The notes beneath the pieces are model-generated. The model did no database searches, was not told where the DNA came from, and saw nothing but the letters and a program-made list of their open reading frames with translations. Of a DNA stretch of 64,000 nt, positions 1 through 12,052 are shown piece by piece. The translations under genes and the position numbers were made by a program. Origin of the DNA: Pilaira anomala (taxonomy: Eukaryota > Mucoromycota > Mucoromycetes > Mucorales > Mucoraceae); NCBI GenBank assembly GCA_025716855.1, contig JAIXMQ010000071.1:1-64000 (forward strand), in the 5' to 3' direction. Within the stretch, counting starts at the first letter, position 1, and the number at the start of each line of letters is the position of its first letter.

Positions 1-1193
1 TTTTAAATGTACTGCATCAGTATTAAGTGATTTGTTGCTTTTTGCATAATAGGTGTAATATGAGTGGCTGTTTATTCAAAAATAAAGAGAAGGATAGCTA
101 ACAGTTTTTTACGCCTAAAAACAAGAGAACTTTTATGGTTTTGCTTAGATCAATCAATGGTCTGTTAACAGATTTATAAATAAAGCTACATATTAAATTA
201 AAAAATTTATTCTGCTAATACTTCTATGTATTGCCTTTAAAAATATAACGAGAGTCAAAATAAGAATTTATTTTGGCAATATAAAATCTACTTCAAGTTC
301 ATATATGTAATACATACAATAATATTTTGTTTTATTGTTTTAAAAAATGTTTAGTCATTTTATCAGTCCATTATGAATCTATACATAGAAGAGAGACAGT
401 AGTGAGTTTCACTAGAGATCTCCTACGGTTTCTCTCTACCTGACTTACTATAGTACCAAGTTAATGACAAATCGTATATAAAAAGGTCGTTAAATTTAAA
501 AGGCATAAAAAAATATTTGTTTTGCTTAAATTTGGGAAGATCATTAACTTTTTGCTTTTGCATTGTTCCCAAAAAAAGAAAAATTCTGCATAACAGCACA
601 GTTTAAAAGGTTCGCTTGAAAAATAAAGGTACTAAATACCCATACCCACATTTATTTTAAAAGTATATATTTACGATATCATTAGAAAGCTTTGCTCTTT
701 TTTTTTTTTTTGTAAACAGTTTTAAGAATTTTTTATTCCTTTAATAAAAAAGAAAGGATAATAAGACTCACGTGTCAGAAAAAAAATTTACATTATGTAT
801 GCATAAATTAACAAAAAGAAAAAATATGTAAGGGACAAAAAGTGTACCTGAACGAGCATTGTTGAAAAAGTCGCACTACTTGTCACAAAATAAAACAACG
901 ATAAAAAAAAAACTATCAAACTATATTAAAAAAAAAAGGTAATTTCCAATTATTTGGATTTTATAACTTAGAAAAAAAGGGTAGTGTATAATATATACAT
1001 GTATTTCTCTCTTTTCTTTCTCCTAATGTTAGAAATTAGTAGCGTATTGTACACGCCTCCTTTTCCCGAGAAAGACGAATAATATATAATATTAAAAAAA
1101 AAGTTCAATATAACATAGAATGATGTCTTACCGAGACAATAAAATTTAACAATATGTTCATAGTACACTGATAAAAAAAGAGAAAAAAGAGAT

Positions 1194-1229
<36 letters not shown>

Positions 1230-1695
1230 GATGCGGCATCATATGGTCACATAAACAACTTTTGTGATGAGCGGTACCAAGTCATTCATCAGAGATGATC
1301 ATTCTTTTTTATTGAAACCAAGTATATACATATACAACGAGATAACTTTTTTTATTTAAAAAAAAATCTCGTCTTAAGCTGGATGATTCAAAAAAAGAAT
1401 ATACAATTTACTGAAATGATTACAAGCAAACTTGTTTAAAACTTGTACCTGGAATTTCGCATCATTTTTTTCGTAAGGAGTTTTAAAAATACCCCCTTTA
1501 TTTATGCTTGTATCTTTTTTTGATAAAAAAAATCTGTTTTAATATTATATATAAGAGGAGGAGTAAGATAATATGCTCCTTGTTGTCTCTCGCTCTCTCT
1601 CTCTCTCATTTTTTCTTTATATATCAAATACTCCCTCTTTTCTTTTTCTTCTTTCTTTTTTTTTTCTTCCTCTTTTCTCTTTTCTTTTTTAGATA
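1..1695. other. AT-rich intergenic region
   Basis: No convincing gene is visible. The stretch is very AT-rich with many poly-A and poly-T runs, including an A-run at about 1196-1227. Short open frames here are low-complexity and lack neighbouring exons. A CT/T-rich tract at about 1588-1692 runs up to the start codon of the Rax1-like gene and probably belongs to its promoter or 5' leader. Confidence 0.7.
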
Positions 1696-2894
1696 ATGAC
1701 AGCGATAGAAAAAGATAGTCTCCATCCATTATCTAAACCAGAGAACTATACATCGTCCATACTAGATGGTCTACCTACACTTGACGACGTACTCCATCGA
1801 CAAAGTCAACCACCCGTTTGCTTATATAATTACTATATAGTTCTTCGTGATCGATTAGAGATGGAAACATTATTAGATTTTTGGTTAGATGTAGCCCAAG
1901 CCGATATATTATATAAACGATATATAAAACATGCATCTCGAAGAGGTAGCACACCAAAATTTAATAACAATCCATCAATGAAACCTTCAGTAGACTACCA
2001 TCGATTATCACAACCGTCTTCACCATTATCAGTTCATAACCGTACCTCGGACATCTTAACACATATGTTATTATTACACCCACGAGCTTCATTAGCACCC
2101 ACCATGAACACAATGACGACTACCAATAGTACTAATAAGAAGCCACCACCTACCCAAGTAGAGATGATGGAAACAGTCGAACGTATTTATTTAAGATATA
2201 TCGTACCTAGTGCAGAAAAGGAATTGAGTGGATTACCTAGTTACATTAAGGAATCTATCAGTCATCATTTTACGGTAGAGATTAAGCAGAAGGTAGATAA
2301 TCCAATGATTTATGCACAAGCAAAGAATTACGTGCATCAGTTACTTGAATCGACGTTTCCATTATTTCTACGATACAAGGCCTTTATGAATTTAACTTTA
2401 CCTCAACAGATTGGAAGGCTTGGGTTTGGTTTAATTCTTTTACTGATTGGGTTTTCGTTGGAATTTTCATTGATATTTTTAGATGTTCGTCCCTGGCAAA
2501 AAAGATTATGGGTAAAATCTAAATCAAACGCTTTTTTTTGTGTGTGCGTATATATTTTTTATTAACTCCTTTTTTTTTTTTTTTTAGGGTATACTACCGA
2601 TTGTTTCTGGCGTATTTTTTATTGTAACTTCTGTCACTGGAGTTGATCCAATATGGATACTTGCATTTAACCTAAGGTAGAAAAAATATATATATACATA
2701 TAACTTTTAGAGAGAGAGAAACTGACTTTTTTTTTTGAAATAGTGAAACTGTTCCCTTTCATTTTACTCATATCATTCAACCCAGAGTAAAAGAAATTTT
2801 AAGAAAAAGATCTTATTATGTACTGGGCATCATTCTTGCTATTTCAATTATTTTCATGATCTTTTTTTGTGCTTTAGCAGGAAATCGACTTTAA
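1696..2894 (+). CDS. Rax1-like RGS-domain membrane protein
   Basis: Three exons (1696-2511, 2588-2676, 2744-2894) join in frame to 351 residues. The N-terminal half is an RGS-like helical domain, with LYNYYIVLRDRLEMETLLDFWLDV at the start and a later block around YLRYIVPSAEKEL, separated by a low-complexity Thr/Asn/Pro insert. The C-terminal third carries hydrophobic membrane segments around the conserved VRPW motif, then GVDPIW and AFNLRSETVPF, and ends AGNRL. This order of RGS, VRPW-type membrane hairpin and short conserved tail is that of fungal Rax1 (revert-to-axial), which marks growth sites with Rax2 in yeast. The function in a filamentous fungus is inferred. The ATG follows a long CT-rich tract. 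The gene converges on the next one with about 290 bp between the stops. Confidence 0.8.
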
Positions 2895-3036
2895 AAAACA
2901 AAAATACCTTGTACTTTTTTAATTACTTTTTATAAAAAAAAAAAAAAGAAAAAAAAATTACTTTATTCCAAGATATATATATATATATATATTTATATAA
3001 TTACAAATTAATAATAATAAAAAAAGAAGAAGGGAC

Positions 3037-3070
<34 letters not shown>

Positions 3071-3187
3071 GTGTCTAAATATGATGTATATCTCTATCTC
3101 ACTCATTTTCAATCTCTCGATTTCTCTCTATTTCTAATTGTTTTTTTTTTGCCATAGGAGTGAATGGACGATCTCTCCCTTTTTATT

Positions 3188-3541
3188 TTATTCAATCGAC
3201 CATCGTTCTGGACCTACTTGTTGTTTTTCTGCTCCACCAGTAGGTTGCATTGGATGAGAAGAAGATGTGATGGATGTAGCATGGGATACTAATTAAAAGA
3301 GAAAGATAATTAGTTACAAGTTATTTAAATATTATACTAAACATACTATGATTGATTAATCCATGATTAAAGTTGCGTAGACAAATAATTGCTGCAGGTA
3401 CAGATGCCTATATATAAATGTATATGTTAGTATACATATATCAAAAAAAAAAAAAAAAATAGAATAGTATATATATATATATATAACCTACCAAAATAAG
3501 TACCATAGCAACACATACTAAAAAAGATATATATACAAATT

Positions 3542-3575
<34 letters not shown>

Positions 3576-4730
3576 GTATATTTTTATATCTGTATATATA
3601 CTCACAAAAGAAGGTCAAGAATACTTTGGATCCAATAAAACGATTAGGATTATTTGATATAGTGACCAACATAAAAATGAAATAACCCATACTTGCTATA
3701 GAAAGACCAATAAAAAAATACATGTGCAATTTCCTTTCTCGACGTAAACCCCAATAAGCTAAAGCCAACATGGCAACTGACACCAAACAACTTAGTACGA
3801 TATGTGTAATTAATTCCTTAACTACAGAAGGATAAGTTGGAGTGTCTAATGCTTCTGGTAACCAGGCAACGATAAACAATGCAAGATATTGAATTGAAAA
3901 CCCTAAAAAGAAGAAAAAATCAAACTTCAATAACATCATAAAGATTTGATACATTTTGTAGCGGTCTTTACTTGAAATAATTAGTTAAAAAAAAATTGCA
4001 TTTTTTTTGTTTTATAAATATGTTAGTTACCTCTCATAGCTAGATCAGCACCAATCTTTTTATAGATTTGCCAACCAAATTCGAGATAAAGCTTATATGC
4101 TAAAAAGATAAATACAATAGAACATAGTAACATCAAAACCATTTGCGTTATCTCTGCCCATTTAGAAGCACGATGGGCATCACCTAAAAAGGCCAAAACA
4201 AGGGCAAGCATTGTTTGATCTGTTTTTGAAAACAATGAAGAAGCTTGATGAAATTGAATAATAGAATAAGCACTCATACCCAATTCAAATGCGACCAGCG
4301 CAATCAATTGAATTGTATTCTTTTGAAATATCTATTTTTAATGATTTAATATTATTTTTATACATGTATATGGTATGATTTCAATAAACTTACTGCGTCC
4401 AAAACAAGTACCACTGTAAATAATTGTGCAATTATAAATAAAACATAATATACTAATAGTGACCTTCCGTTCGCATAGGCATTCACTAAACCTGGTCCAA
4501 AGGCATCTTGGTTTAGTCGTTCTCGGTGTATAATTTCAACTTCATGTGCATGACATGAGAATATGTATGATTCAAGTATAATGGCAACTATGGCCTGAAA
4601 AATAATTGTTGCAAATATTGCGCGTGTCCATTTAGAGTCTCCAAACTTTAAAGTTGTGTTAAAAAGTTTATTTTATTTCAGGGTTTTGGAAAAAAAAAAT
4701 ATAACTTACGACTCTTGATATTGTAAACAT
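3188..4730 (-). CDS. UPF0658-type Golgi multi-pass membrane protein
   Basis: Seven exons on the minus strand join exactly to 373 residues: 4730-4710, 4645-4394, 4331-4031, 3965-3606, a 26-nt exon near 3515-3490, a 61-nt exon near 3408-3348, and 3288-3188. About seven hydrophobic segments are visible. Recognisable blocks are [57 protein letters not shown] and [11 protein letters not shown]. These match the fungal UPF0658 Golgi membrane family (S. pombe C23H3.04 type), whose molecular function is not known. The first exon codes for only MFTISRV. The tail is cytosol-like and polar, ending RWSIE. Exon ends were chosen by frame continuity, so the two small exons are the least certain. Confidence 0.8.
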
Positions 4731-4901
4731 TAGTAATAAAAAAAAAAATAATAATAATAGTAAACTACAGAGAATAAATAAAAGAAAAAAAAAGGAAAAA
4801 GAAAGAGAGAGAGAGAGAGAGAAAGAGAGATATATAGAAAAAAAAAAAGGATTGTTAATATTTTATTATAAAAAAGGAGAAAAAGAAAGTCCCTGGAAAA
4901 A

Positions 4902-4995
4902 TTATATAAAGCGTAATCTTTCTTCATAATAGTTAATCAACTATGAGAAAAGTGGTTAGAGTATAAAAAAAAAAAAAAAAACCTTATCTTTCTTT

Positions 4996-5026
<31 letters not shown>

Positions 5027-6448
5027 TTTGCTTACCTGCATTGGGCATTTCTTATGACACTCTTCCAAAGTATGAATAGTTCTTTCACCATTAATCCTAT
5101 TAAATTATAGATTTAGATCGATATATACTTTTATAAAACAATCTTCTTTTTTTACCATTCAATATAGGCTAATTTCATTGATTTGTCAATGGGAGATAAT
5201 TGAATAGCACATAAACGTTTAATATGTGTTTCCCATTTAAGATCTTCATTAGGCCAAGCCTTTGGGAACTTGAATCCTCTTTCCAACATATGTTGAGGCA
5301 CATGTTCCAAATTTCCCTTATGTTTTTTAACTGAAGCCTTTTCTTCAGTTGTGATCCTCTTTCTTTTGCTGTTCTTAGAGACAGGTGCGTTTAAAGGTCT
5401 AGGGATCGAAGGTAAAGAATCCCAATAGGCAGCGCATAATTCTGGTACATCACTATAATATTAAAAAAAAAAAAAGTTTTTTTTTTTAATATGCAAAATG
5501 TTTCTATACCACCCCTTTCAAGATGATATTACTCCCTTTTTTTTTATTCATTTTCACTCCTTTAGTACTTACTCATGAATTGAATCAGCAGATTCTGTTG
5601 TATTATCTTCTGGACCATAACCTTTCCATTGAATAATATATTTAACCACTTTGCTCTAAATATATATATATATATATATATAAATATAAAATAGTCCCCT
5701 CATGATTAATTATAAATCTTACCTTGTATAATTTATGTCCAACGATATTTTCAATTTCATACTGTTCAGGTTCTTCAGGCTCTTCAGAGTCATCAGATTG
5801 TTCAGGTTCATCAAGATCTTCGGGCTCCAAAGAAGGCTCCTTCTTTGATCGCTTATATTGCTTCTTTGGCTTTCTGCCACGCTTTGGTCTTTCATCTTCT
5901 GAGGCTTCTGCTTGTGTTTTTTTCGTCGCTTTCTCTTTTTCAGCTACTTTTTCGGCTGCTTTTTTAACTGCTTTTTCAACTTCTTTTTCTTCTTCGTTAT
6001 CCTCATCCTTGTCTTCTTCTTCCTTTTCTGCTTCTTCCTTTTCTGCTTCTTCCTTTTCTGCTTCTTCCTTTTGCTCTTCTTTTTCAAACTCTTTAACTTC
6101 TTCCTTCTCTGACTCTGTTACTACTTCTTTCATTGTAATATCCTCCTCTATCGTTATTACTTCATGTCCTTCTGGTGTTGTCAACTCTTCAATCTCCCCT
6201 TTTTTAATATCACTCGTACCTTTGGTTTCAGAGTCAGTGATTTGTTCCTTCTTTTCTTCCTCCTGAACTGGTTCAGAATCGACTGATTCCAAAATATCAA
6301 GGTCATTCAAATTTTTAGTTGAAACAGCCTTCTTGACCTCCTCTTCAAGCCTAATAAACTCTGGGGAATCAAGCAAGTCTGCTGTTTCGTCTTCAATTTC
6401 TTGCATAATTCTTGCAATTTTTTCTTCTTCTTCTTGTAAGATATCCAT
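4902..6448 (-). CDS. HP1/Swi6-like chromodomain and chromoshadow protein
   Basis: Five exons (6448-5723, 5655-5573, 5452-5156, 5096-5036, 4940-4902) give 401 residues. Residues 1-205 are highly acidic, with Glu/Lys tandem repeats of EKEEA type, followed by a basic patch (RPKRGRKPKKQ). The chromodomain starts at YEIENIVGHKLYK and continues as VKYIIQWKGYGPEDN. The three aromatic-cage positions (Y, W, Y) that bind methylated H3K9 in HP1 are present. The usual NTWEP motif reads NTTES here. After a basic linker comes a chromoshadow domain (WETHIKRLCAIQ ... YIEWINGERTIHTLEECHKKCPMQLINYYEERL), the HP1 dimerisation module. The role is inferred to be heterochromatin binding. The N-terminal acidic extension is longer than in typical HP1. 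The last 13-codon exon was found by matching the end of the shadow domain. Confidence 0.85.
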
Positions 6449-7419
6449 GTTTTTATTTTTTTAAAAACAAAAAGAAAAAAAAAAAAAGATAGAATCATTT
6501 TGACGCGATTTTTTTGTTGACAAAAAAGATTACCGTGACGTTTTGTATCACGTGTAGAAGAAGAGGCGTATTTTTTTTTTTTTATAGCATCTCCAAACAG
6601 GTTTATCATAAACAAATTACTGCTTTTTTTTTCTTTCTTCAAAAAAAGAAAGAGATGGACTGGAAGTTCTTTTTGGGGGAAGGAAAGAAGAGGCTTCGGT
6701 GGAAGTATAAAAACGAAGCTCAATTCTCTAAATATAAGAGGGGAAAAAGTTTCTATGTTTGTCTTTTATTTGAAAGCTTTATTTGTTGCACCTTTTTTGA
6801 TGAAGGAAGAAAACTGTCAGTAACTACTGCGTTTTTTGACTGGATCCCTATTATAATGGTAAGCATTAAGCATCACCCGCCCATTTTTTCCCCCAAATAC
6901 ATTTTAAATTACCATTACATTACAGTATCAAAGGTTCAAAGTTACGCTACGTGTTGCCTGGTCTCAATTAGCTTTTTTAATAAAGATAAGTGAGTTGCAT
7001 GCAATATGTATATAGCCAACGTTATCTTCTTATAGTGGTTAAAAAATTCATCCAATCAACTCGTCTTGGGAAAAGATACGGGTGCGTAATGGAACTTTCT
7101 GTATTAGGAAATCCTTGTGAGTGGTGCTTATTTTTTCCCATTATGATCATACAAAAATGAACTTGAGAAATTTATTTACGTTTGTTTGTGCTTAATAGGC
7201 GTAGTAGCCTGCTCAATTTTTATTCATTATACACATTTCTTTCTTAAAATAGTAAACCTTAAAAATCGTCTGAAATGAAATATGTAATTTGACATTTTTT
7301 CATTGGTAGTACTTTATGATTTTACAACTATCTTGTGTTCACTTTGATTTATAAAGGACTTTCTTTTTTTTTTTTTTATTTCTACTTTTTCAAAAACTTC
7401 CTTTTTTTTTATTATTTAT
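6449..7419. other. Divergent intergenic region (HP1-like / DUF92)
   Basis: This 970-bp spacer lies between two divergent starts. It contains poly-T tracts (for example 6571-6583, 7362-7377). A plus-strand open frame at 6514-6993 has Phe-run, non-conserved composition and no splice partners, so I do not call it. It most likely holds the two promoters. I see no recognisable RNA or repeat. Confidence 0.6.
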
Positions 7420-8415
7420 ATGCCACATTTCTTATTTGCCATCGTCTTGTCTAGTCTAATTGTAGTCTATTCAAGACGAAAGAAATCCTTGACATGGGAC
7501 GGAGCAAGTGCTGCTTATTTATTAGGCATGGTCACTTTCTCTTCTTCTCTTAGTGTCTTTACGGTCGTTCTCTTGACGTTCTTTCTCACAAGTTCAAAAT
7601 TAACTAAATTCAAAGCAGATCGTAAACGCGTTTTAGAAGCTGAATATGAAGCTTCAAGTGAAAGAAATTGGGTACAAGTACTTTGTAACGGCTTGGCAGG
7701 TGGTATTGCTGTTACTTTGTTTCAAATTATGTGTGAACAATCTCAATATACTTGCTTCAGTCAAGCTCGTTGGGGAACTGTATTGTTATGGGCATATATT
7801 GGGTAAAAAAAATAAAAAAGATGATATATAAATATACGATATATCAAGCAATTCACACTTTTTCTTTTCCCTTTTATAGTCATTATGGATGTTGTGCTGG
7901 TGACACTGTAAGTAAAATAATTAAGAGAGGAGAGAGAAAACCATCTTTGGGTTCTAATTTTTATATAAAAGTGGGCAAGTGAATTAGGTATTTTAAACAA
8001 GGAATTACCCATCTTGGTAACTACATTGAGAAAGGTACCTGCAGGCACCAATGGCGGTGTCTCGGGACTTGGACTTGCCGCTTCTTTTGCAGGCGGTACG
8101 GTCGTTGGTTTATCAGCAGCCATTACATTATTTTTTGAACAAGCATGTCATGGATTTGCATGGGAGATTGTGTTATTGGGTTCATTAGCAGGTGTAGGTG
8201 GATCAATGATTGATTCGTTCTTGGGAGCTACAGTACAAGAAAGTTTATATTCTGAAGATCGAAAGATTATTGTACCTAAACGTGTACCTGGAGAAAATAT
8301 CAAGGTCATTTGTGGGTCTGCTATTTTAGATAACCATCAAGTTAACTTTTTAGCTTCTTTTATTACAACTGCCATCTGTGCTTTAGCTGCATACTTTCTT
8401 TACCCAACTGCTTAA
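7420..8415 (+). CDS. DUF92/TMEM19-family membrane protein
   Basis: Three exons (7420-7802, a 28-nt exon 7880-7907, 7972-8415) give 284 residues. Multiple hydrophobic helices alternate with conserved blocks: DGASAAYLLG near the N-terminus, SSKLTKFKADRK, HYGCCAGDTWASELGIL, KVPAGTNGGVSGLG, GGSMIDSFLGATVQES and LDNHQVNFLAS. This order is diagnostic of the DUF92 family (TMEM19 in animals; plant VTE6 phytyl-phosphate kinase is a distant member). The substrate in fungi is unknown. The conserved GDT...TNGGVS residues could line an active site, but that is inference. The gene ends 110 bp from the converging proteasome gene. Confidence 0.88.
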
Positions 8416-8525
8416 AAAATCAAAATAATACTTTTTTCTTTCAAAAAAAAAACATATTTTTCTCTCTATCTTTCTCTTTCTTTTTTCTCTCTTTTTATTT
8501 TATTTTTTATTTAATATATATAAAT

Positions 8526-9162
8526 TTATTGAGTTGCTTCAGTAGTGTTAGCTCCAACATTTTGTTCCTTCAACAAAGCGTCAATTTGTTCTGGCTTGAA
8601 TTGATCATATTTAATCTCATTTTGAACAAGTCGAATAGTAGCGAATTCCACTGTAAAAAAAAAAGGTTCAATAAAATGACAGACTATATACCAAAAATAA
8701 ATATACAAAAAGAAAAACTTACACTTTTCACTTGTTAATGTTGTACTATCCATTGTCTTACTTAAAACCTTGATAGCCAAAGCCTTGGCATCTTCCAGTG
8801 TCATATCCTCTTTGTAATCTTGTTTCAAAATACTTTGAGCAGTTGCATTATTAGCACCAATACAAGTAGCTTTCCAACCACCATAGTTACCAGAGGGGTC
8901 AGAGTGATACAATTGGAAGCCATGGTGCTCATCATAACCTGCAAAAATAAACGAGACACCAAAAGGACGTAAACCACCATATTGAGTATAACCTTGCTTT
9001 AAATCACACAAAGTTTGAACTAATTGTTCAACTGGAATTTCTTCATTGTATGCAAACAAGTAACGTTGTGCACTGGCTCGTGTCCAGTTGATCAAGATGT
9101 TGGCATCGGCTGTAATACCAGCAACACCACAAATTATGTTACTATAAAAGAATTATTGTTAG

Positions 9163-9195
<33 letters not shown>

Positions 9196-9482
9196 AGAGC
9201 TAAAGGGGAAACGTACTCGTTTAATTTGTAAATCTTTTCAGTAGAAGCATCGTTTTCTAAAAGCTTGGAAGTCACCTTCTTTTCGGCAGCAAGTACAATA
9301 CCATCCTTTGAAAGAATACCGAGTGCAATACCTGCTTGAGAAATAGCCTCCATGGCATATTCAACTTGGTATAAACGACCTATAAGATATATTTAATATA
9401 TGATTCCAGTTATTTAAAAAATAAGGTCCAGTCTACCTTCAGGTGAAAAGATGGTTGTTCTTGAATCGTATCTTCTTGCCAT
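8526..9482 (-). CDS. 20S proteasome alpha subunit (PSMA4 / Pre9 type)
   Basis: The gene is spliced on the minus strand and starts [16 protein letters not shown], the proteasome alpha N-terminal signature, with [17 protein letters not shown] after the first intron. Further exons supply [76 protein letters not shown] and VEFATIRL. The combination [14 protein letters not shown] plus STEKIYKLN and the late FATIRL block fit the alpha3/PSMA4 (yeast Pre9) subtype best. It is a structural, non-catalytic ring subunit of the 20S core. The tail is polar (NTTEATQ). The gene lies 168 bp downstream of the Utp6 stop on the same strand. Confidence 0.9.
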
Positions 9483-9650
9483 TTTATTATTATTTAGTTT
9501 TTAAGAAAAAAAAAAAGATAAACTTATGCTCTTTTCTCGCGTTGCGCGTCCAAAGAAGAGTGAAAAAAAATAAAAGGTTTAATACGTAATCCGTGACGTC
9601 TCAACTATAAAAAAAAATGGAGTTTCAAAGATTTACTTTATTTTATTTTA

Positions 9651-11921
9651 TTACAAGACAGATCTATGCTTTGACTTTAAGTTTTGTACTTTAACGTCAA
9701 ATGCTTCTTTATCTGATACTTCTTTACAAGCTCTATTATACACAATATTAGCCAATGGGAATTTCTTTTGAGAATAGAGATAGGCAAGATAAGAGAGATA
9801 TGTTCCTATAAGAAAGAGAAAAGTGTAAGAAAGAAAGAAATTTTTTTTTTTAAAAAAAAAAAAAAAGAAAACTTACTTTCTTTATCTTGATCTAAGCGAG
9901 TGGTTCTATCATATAAATATTCTACAAATTCAGGTCCAGTCTTGGCATCACCGTATTGATTTTCAATCTCGATACATTTCATAAAGAATGCATAGGTAGG
10001 ATAAAAGTTCTTGATGATCTTCTTATAAACGGATCGAGCAGAATCAATGCCCTTTGTTTGTGCAACCCAAGTAACATAACTTGTTTGTAACATTTGTTTA
10101 ATATAGTTACGATCACGAGAATCACTAGTAACAGAAGGTAATAAGGTGGTAGCCTTATGACAAGCTTCAAATAATAATTGATCGGCTTCTTCAAATGTGA
10201 GTTTTTCTTGTTTGTTTTGTTCTACAATACAATCCTTGAATTCAGTCCATAACAAGAGTGATTCAGGATTTAAATCTAAAGCACGTTTATATAAATCTAA
10301 TTGATCTTCTGGGTCAGAAGCGTATTTTGCATGTTGAATCCAAAGCTTAACAGAATGAGGATAGATGGCAAGACCTTGTTTGGCGATACGATCAATATCT
10401 TCAGGGTTTTCCTTGATTTCGGTCATGAAATCAGTCCATAACTCATACAAGGTCATAGACATCTTATCGGACTTCTTGGCAGCCTTGAAAGTCTTTTGTA
10501 TTAATTTACAGAGGTATAATTTCAAATGTGCTTCAGTGACGAGTTGAAACCAGTTTAATAAGAATTGAACGTATTGTTCCCACATCTCGGGTACTTGTAA
10601 TTCCTTTAAAGCTGATTCGAATTCATCCACACAAGACTTTAATGCAGGAACAAAAGCTGGATCACTGACAGAGATATAGCTTGATTTTTCATCTTCTTCC
10701 TTTTTAGAAATAACGAATAAATGACGAGCAGCCAAGAATCCACGAGCAGCAGGTACATCGTTCATATCACGACGAATAGTTTCATAAATATATTGAATAT
10801 GTTGCTCAGTTCCTGTAAATTCACGATAAATATCTACAAACTTCTTGCGGAATTCAATGTCATTAGGAATAGCCTCAATTGCATTATTGTAAATGATCTT
10901 GGCCAAGAGACCTTGAAGGATTGGGTTGTTAGCTTCTTCTAATCTGGTTACATCCTTTTCCTCTAATTTGCTCTTCTTTTTATCCTCTTCGTTTTCGTTT
11001 TCTTTCCATTTGGATACATCTTCACCTGTAACAGCAGGTAATTGAATTGTGTTTCCATCATCTACATCCATTTTATCTTTCTCTTCTTCTTCTTCTTCGT
11101 CACCCTTTGATCCTTCAATTCCAAGTACACGTCTTCTAAGCTTAATCTTTTCAATATAAATTAATTCTAAACGGAAATATTCGTGCCATAACTTTTGGCT
11201 GTGAGGCATTAAACGTAATGCACGTTGTAACAAAATTCGAGCAGCTGCCATATTCGAGTTATGCTCGTTTTCCCATGTAGCTGCCATAATCCATAATGAA
11301 GGGTTCATTGGATGATATTGAATTGCTCTAAGGAAAAAAAAAACAATATTTTAGATTTCATTCTTACATACAAAAGTTACTTGAAGAACTTACTGTACGA
11401 AAATACCAGATAAAATATTGTTGGCCTTGTTCTTTCTAGCATAATCAATATATTGTAACCAAAGTGAAATATCACCTGTGAATTTAATTGTAGCTCTTCT
11501 AAATAAATTATAAATTCTTCTTGCTCCAGAGTATTGTAAATGATCTCCTTTTAAGGCATCCTGTAAACCTATAGAATATACTTGTCAGAACAAAAAACAG
11601 AAAAAAAAGTTTTTTAAAATTACCTAATCGCTTAACTCTTTTTTTACGAAGATCTTCAAGATTAATCTCATATTCAATACTTCTTAAGAAATCAATTTTT
11701 TGTTTAATACGACGTTGTAAAGCGTATTCGAAATTAGTTCTCTTTTTAATAATCGATTTGATTTCAACCTAGAGAAAAGAAAAAAAAGTTCAGTTTTGGG
11801 TTATTTGAAAAAAAAAAAATTATAAAAAAAAAAAACTCACAGGTGAAAAAATGTGTTTCTTTTCAAGAGCCTCGAGCTCTGGAATCATACGCTCGAGGTA
11901 ATATTGTACTTGTTCAGCCAT
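9651..11921 (-). CDS. UTP6: U3 snoRNA-associated protein 6 (Utp6), HAT-repeat protein
   Basis: About five exons run from ATG at 11921 to the stop at 9651. The N-terminus (MAEQVQYYLERMIPELEALEKKHIF, then the next exon) and the block FLRSIEYEINLEDLRKKRVKRL, followed by HAT repeats (SLWLQYIDYARKNK, SLWIMAATWENEH, KLWHEYFRLELIY, KLWIQHAKYA, LLWTEFKDC), are those of Utp6. Utp6 is a component of the UTP-B part of the small-subunit processome, needed for early 18S rRNA processing in the nucleolus. An acidic and lysine-rich insert lies between HAT blocks. The last exon ends in a basic SKHRSVL tail. Confidence 0.88.
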
Positions 11922-12052
11922 TTGTGTATTATTGTTTTGTTTATAAAGGTATTAAAGCAAAAAAAGAACTGTTTTTTATTTTTTAAAAATGTGTCAAAAA
12001 AAAAAGGGTTTCCCTTGTGACTTTCTCAGTTTCTATCCCCTAAGCCACCGCT

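Noticed and set aside
389..437. Possible stem-loop (GAGAGA..GTAG pairing with CTAC..TCTCTC)
   Set aside because: The stem has a bulged interior and short arms, with no conserved RNA features; it is likely to occur by chance in AT/GA-rich DNA.
968..1168. 66-codon minus-strand frame
   Set aside because: AT-driven composition (Tyr, Phe, Ile, Lys) without any recognisable feature.
6514..6993. 159-codon open frame on the plus strand between two genes
   Set aside because: It has Phe-run and low-complexity composition, no family blocks and no splice partners, and it lies in a probable divergent promoter.
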